DNA from: an uncultured Anaerolineaceae bacterium
Lineage (GTDB): Bacteria; Chloroflexota; Anaerolineae; Anaerolineales; Anaerolineaceae
Assembly: GCA_937894825.1 (NCBI GenBank)
Contig: CALCQT010000106.1
Coordinates: 1 to 6,317, forward strand
Reading direction: 5' to 3'
DNA: 6,317 nt
A program made the position numbers and the translations under genes. The notes beneath the pieces were generated by a model. That model saw only the letters and a list, made by a program, of their open reading frames with translations. It was not told the DNA's origin and did not search any database. The stretch's first letter is position 1; each line of letters opens with the position of its first letter. Below, piece by piece: positions 5,169 to 6,317 of this stretch.

Positions 5169-5979
5169 GGGGAAGCCAATCCTTCATATACATATGCTCA
5201 TGATTAATGGCGTGCAGTTCCGCCAGGTCAAAAAATGCCGAAACCATCCGATTCAGAACAGCCAGTTCTTTTTCGTCCAGATAATTTTTAGCAACGAGCG
5301 CATCATCTTTTTTCGGCTGCTCACCGGAAAAACTTTTCATTCCCATAAAAGGCAATTCAGCATCCACACGATGATAAATAATCTCCGCGGCTGTCTGCTT
5401 ATTGACGGCATAGTGCATCTTATTCTGCACAATTTGAAAGAATCGTCTGCATTCTTCCGCCTTCGGGTCATAATCGACACTGGTTGCAAAAAGATCCAGA
5501 AGCTGACGGTAAAACACCTTTTCTGAGGAGCGAATATCACGGATACGATCTAAAAGCTCGCGCCAATACCCGCCACCGCCCGCTTGTTTCAGGAGCTCAT
5601 CATTCATGGTGAAACCTTTAATGAGGTACTCCCGCAAAACTCGCAAAGCCCAGCGCCTGAACTGCGTACCACGCAGCGATTTTACGCGGTATCCGACTGA
5701 AATGATGACGTCAAGATTATAGTGCTTTATGCTTCTTGATACCTCGCGTTCCCCCTCATTTTGAACTGTCAAATATTCCTTGACAGTTGATAACGAGTCT
5801 ATTTCCCCTTCTTTAAAAGCATTATTGATATGCAAGCTGACGTTCTGCTTCGTAGTCTGGAACAGCTCAGCCATCTGAGCCTGGGTCAGCCAGACGGTCT
5901 CATCTTCCATCCGCACCGTGATTTTGGTGCGGCCATCTTCCGTTTGATACATAATAATTTCGGTATCGCGATAGCTCAT
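5131..5979 (-). CDS. rhuM: RhuM-family protein, C-terminally truncated by a frame-changing deletion
   Basis: Product of 282 residues; intact relatives are typically about 330-345. The ATG at 5979 is supported by AGGAGGGGG immediately upstream. Residues about 29-60 (VWLTQAQMAELFQTTKQNVSLHINN) look like a winged-helix or helix-turn-helix DNA-binding segment. Residues 80-122 carry the family hallmark SRSIKHYNLDVIISVGYRVKS followed by GTQFRRWALRVLREYLIKG. The C-terminal half (about 140-266) is the conserved RhuM helical region ending HAINHEHMYMKDW. After W268 the frame runs into 14 unrelated residues and stops, while the true tail continues out of frame at 4998-5168. RhuM was named from a Salmonella pathogenicity island; its molecular function is not established, though it recurs in accessory DNA near restriction and toxin-like genes. 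Here it stands alone, so it is probably a decaying acquired gene. The fold may survive, since only the tail is lost. Confidence 0.85.
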   Translation of the reverse strand: MSYRDTEIIMYQTEDGRTKITVRMEDETVWLTQAQMAELFQTTKQNVSLHINNAFKEGEIDSLSTVKEYLTVQNEGEREVSRSIKHYNLDVIISVGYRVKSLRGTQFRRWALRVLREYLIKGFTMNDELLKQAGGGGYWRELLDRIRDIRSSEKVFYRQLLDLFATSVDYDPKAEECRRFFQIVQNKMHYAVNKQTAAEIIYHRVDAELPFMGMKSFSGEQPKKDDALVAKNYLDEKELAVLNRMVSAFFDLAELHAINHEHMYMKDWLPQECGNCQPSGRY

Positions 5980-5980
5980 T

Positions 5981-5990
5981 TCCCCCTCCT
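5981..5990 (-). promoter_or_regulatory. Strong Shine-Dalgarno for rhuM
   Basis: The minus strand reads AGGAGGGGGA, directly upstream of the ATG at 5979. This decides the start. Confidence 0.7.
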
Positions 5991-6007
5991 GAATCGGTGC
6001 ACCTTTA

Positions 6008-6013
6008 ATTATA
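6008..6013 (-). promoter_or_regulatory. -10 box (TATAAT) for rhuM
   Basis: A perfect TATAAT on the minus strand puts the transcript start near 6001 and gives a leader of about 22 bases to the rhuM ATG. No recognisable -35 hexamer is present at 16-18 bp. That region is occupied by the TGTGA palindrome instead. Confidence 0.5.
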
Positions 6014-6018
6014 CGTTG

Positions 6019-6034
6019 TGTGACTTACGTCACA
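6019..6034. promoter_or_regulatory. TGTGA-N6-TCACA palindrome, CRP/FNR-superfamily-like operator
   Basis: TGTGACTTACGTCACA is a perfect 6+6 inverted repeat with a TTAC spacer and contains the exact TGTGA-N6-TCACA core of CRP sites. It overlaps the stop codon of the right-edge membrane gene and covers the spacer/-35 region of the rhuM promoter, centred near -25 relative to the predicted start. That position would suit repression better than activation. The identity of a binding protein is inference. Confidence 0.35.
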
Positions 6035-6317
6035 GCCAGAAAGCATACTGCCAGGTCAGCCGGTTGAAGTACGCCGGATTGATCTGCTCAAACCAGCCGC
6101 CTTCGCCCGTCAGCGATAAACCGATCAGAATCGCACCGCCAACCATCACACACACCAAGGCCGCGGCGGAAATCCAATGCTCCATCCCTTTCCCGGCAAA
6201 ATACTCCCGGCAGCAGAACAGCACCAGCACAGCCGGCAGTCCAAACAGCCAGGAAAAATCAACCAGGTAGCGCGTCGTGACCGAGAACAAACTGCAGGCT
6301 ACACAGAGCAGCAGCCC
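6030..6317 (-). CDS. C-terminal end of a multi-pass membrane protein (enters from right edge)
   Basis: The frame is open to the right edge and ends at TGA (6030-6032). The visible 95 residues contain at least two clear hydrophobic segments (LLLCVACSLFSV at the edge, then the helix SWLFGLPAVLVLFCC) and a third (AALVCVMVGGAILIGLSL). The motif TTRYLVDFSWL and the ending NPAYFNRLTWQYAFWL resemble the C-termini of large uncharacterised membrane proteins, some of them annotated as family-39-like glycosyltransferases. That resemblance is from memory and too weak for a functional name. The gene lies 50 bases upstream of rhuM on the same strand, so read-through into rhuM is possible. The N-terminal part, where any catalytic residues would lie, is outside the window. 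Confidence 0.6.
   Translation of the reverse strand, partial: GLLLCVACSLFSVTTRYLVDFSWLFGLPAVLVLFCCREYFAGKGMEHWISAAALVCVMVGGAILIGLSLTGEGGWFEQINPAYFNRLTWQYAFWL

Overview
The window looks like chromosomal DNA of an anaerobic bacterium with a complex cell envelope. The sortase fragment directly preceded by an LPxTG-like motif, the O-antigen-ligase-like protein, the SanA/DUF218 protein with an N-terminal membrane domain, and the rubredoxin plus rubrerythrin pair together suggest Chloroflexota, class Anaerolineae. That placement rests on remembered family resemblance, not on a search. No tRNA, rRNA, CRISPR array or transposase gene is visible.

Layout. A membrane protein of the O-antigen ligase/polymerase type runs leftward off the left edge (1-729, minus). 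A divergent intergenic region (730-1011) carries a -10 box for that gene and, for the rightward gene, a close match to a sigma-54 -24/-12 promoter. Rightward follow a secreted InlB/Listeria-Bacteroides-repeat surface protein (1012-1890) and a sortase (about 1857-2423). The sortase reading frame has no credible start and begins with an LPGTGF motif out of frame with the surface protein. This is best read as one gene split by a one-base frameshift. A strong intrinsic terminator (2448-2483) closes this unit. Next is a SanA/YdcF (DUF218) membrane protein (2571-3635) that appears to be leaderless. A rubredoxin (3885-4043) and a rubrerythrin (4365-4904) follow, each with its own promoter-like sequence, separated by a hairpin-rich 321-base gap.

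The right part is convergent. A 25-bp perfect inverted repeat (4932-4988) separates rubrerythrin from a RhuM-family gene on the minus strand (5131-5979). The conserved C-terminal tail of that gene survives in a different frame (4998-5168), indicating a frame-changing internal deletion. Upstream of rhuM sit a TATAAT box and a TGTGA-N6-TCACA palindrome. The C-terminal end of a second multi-pass membrane protein (6030-6317, minus) enters from the right edge.

Functionally, the window mixes envelope and surface genes (glycopolymer ligase/polymerase, sortase and surface protein, SanA, membrane protein) with an anaerobe's peroxide/oxygen defence pair (rubredoxin, rubrerythrin) and one accessory gene (rhuM) that is probably decaying. 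The points most worth a second look are the broken surface-protein/LPGTG/sortase locus with its sigma-54-like promoter, the degraded rhuM, and the long perfect hairpin.
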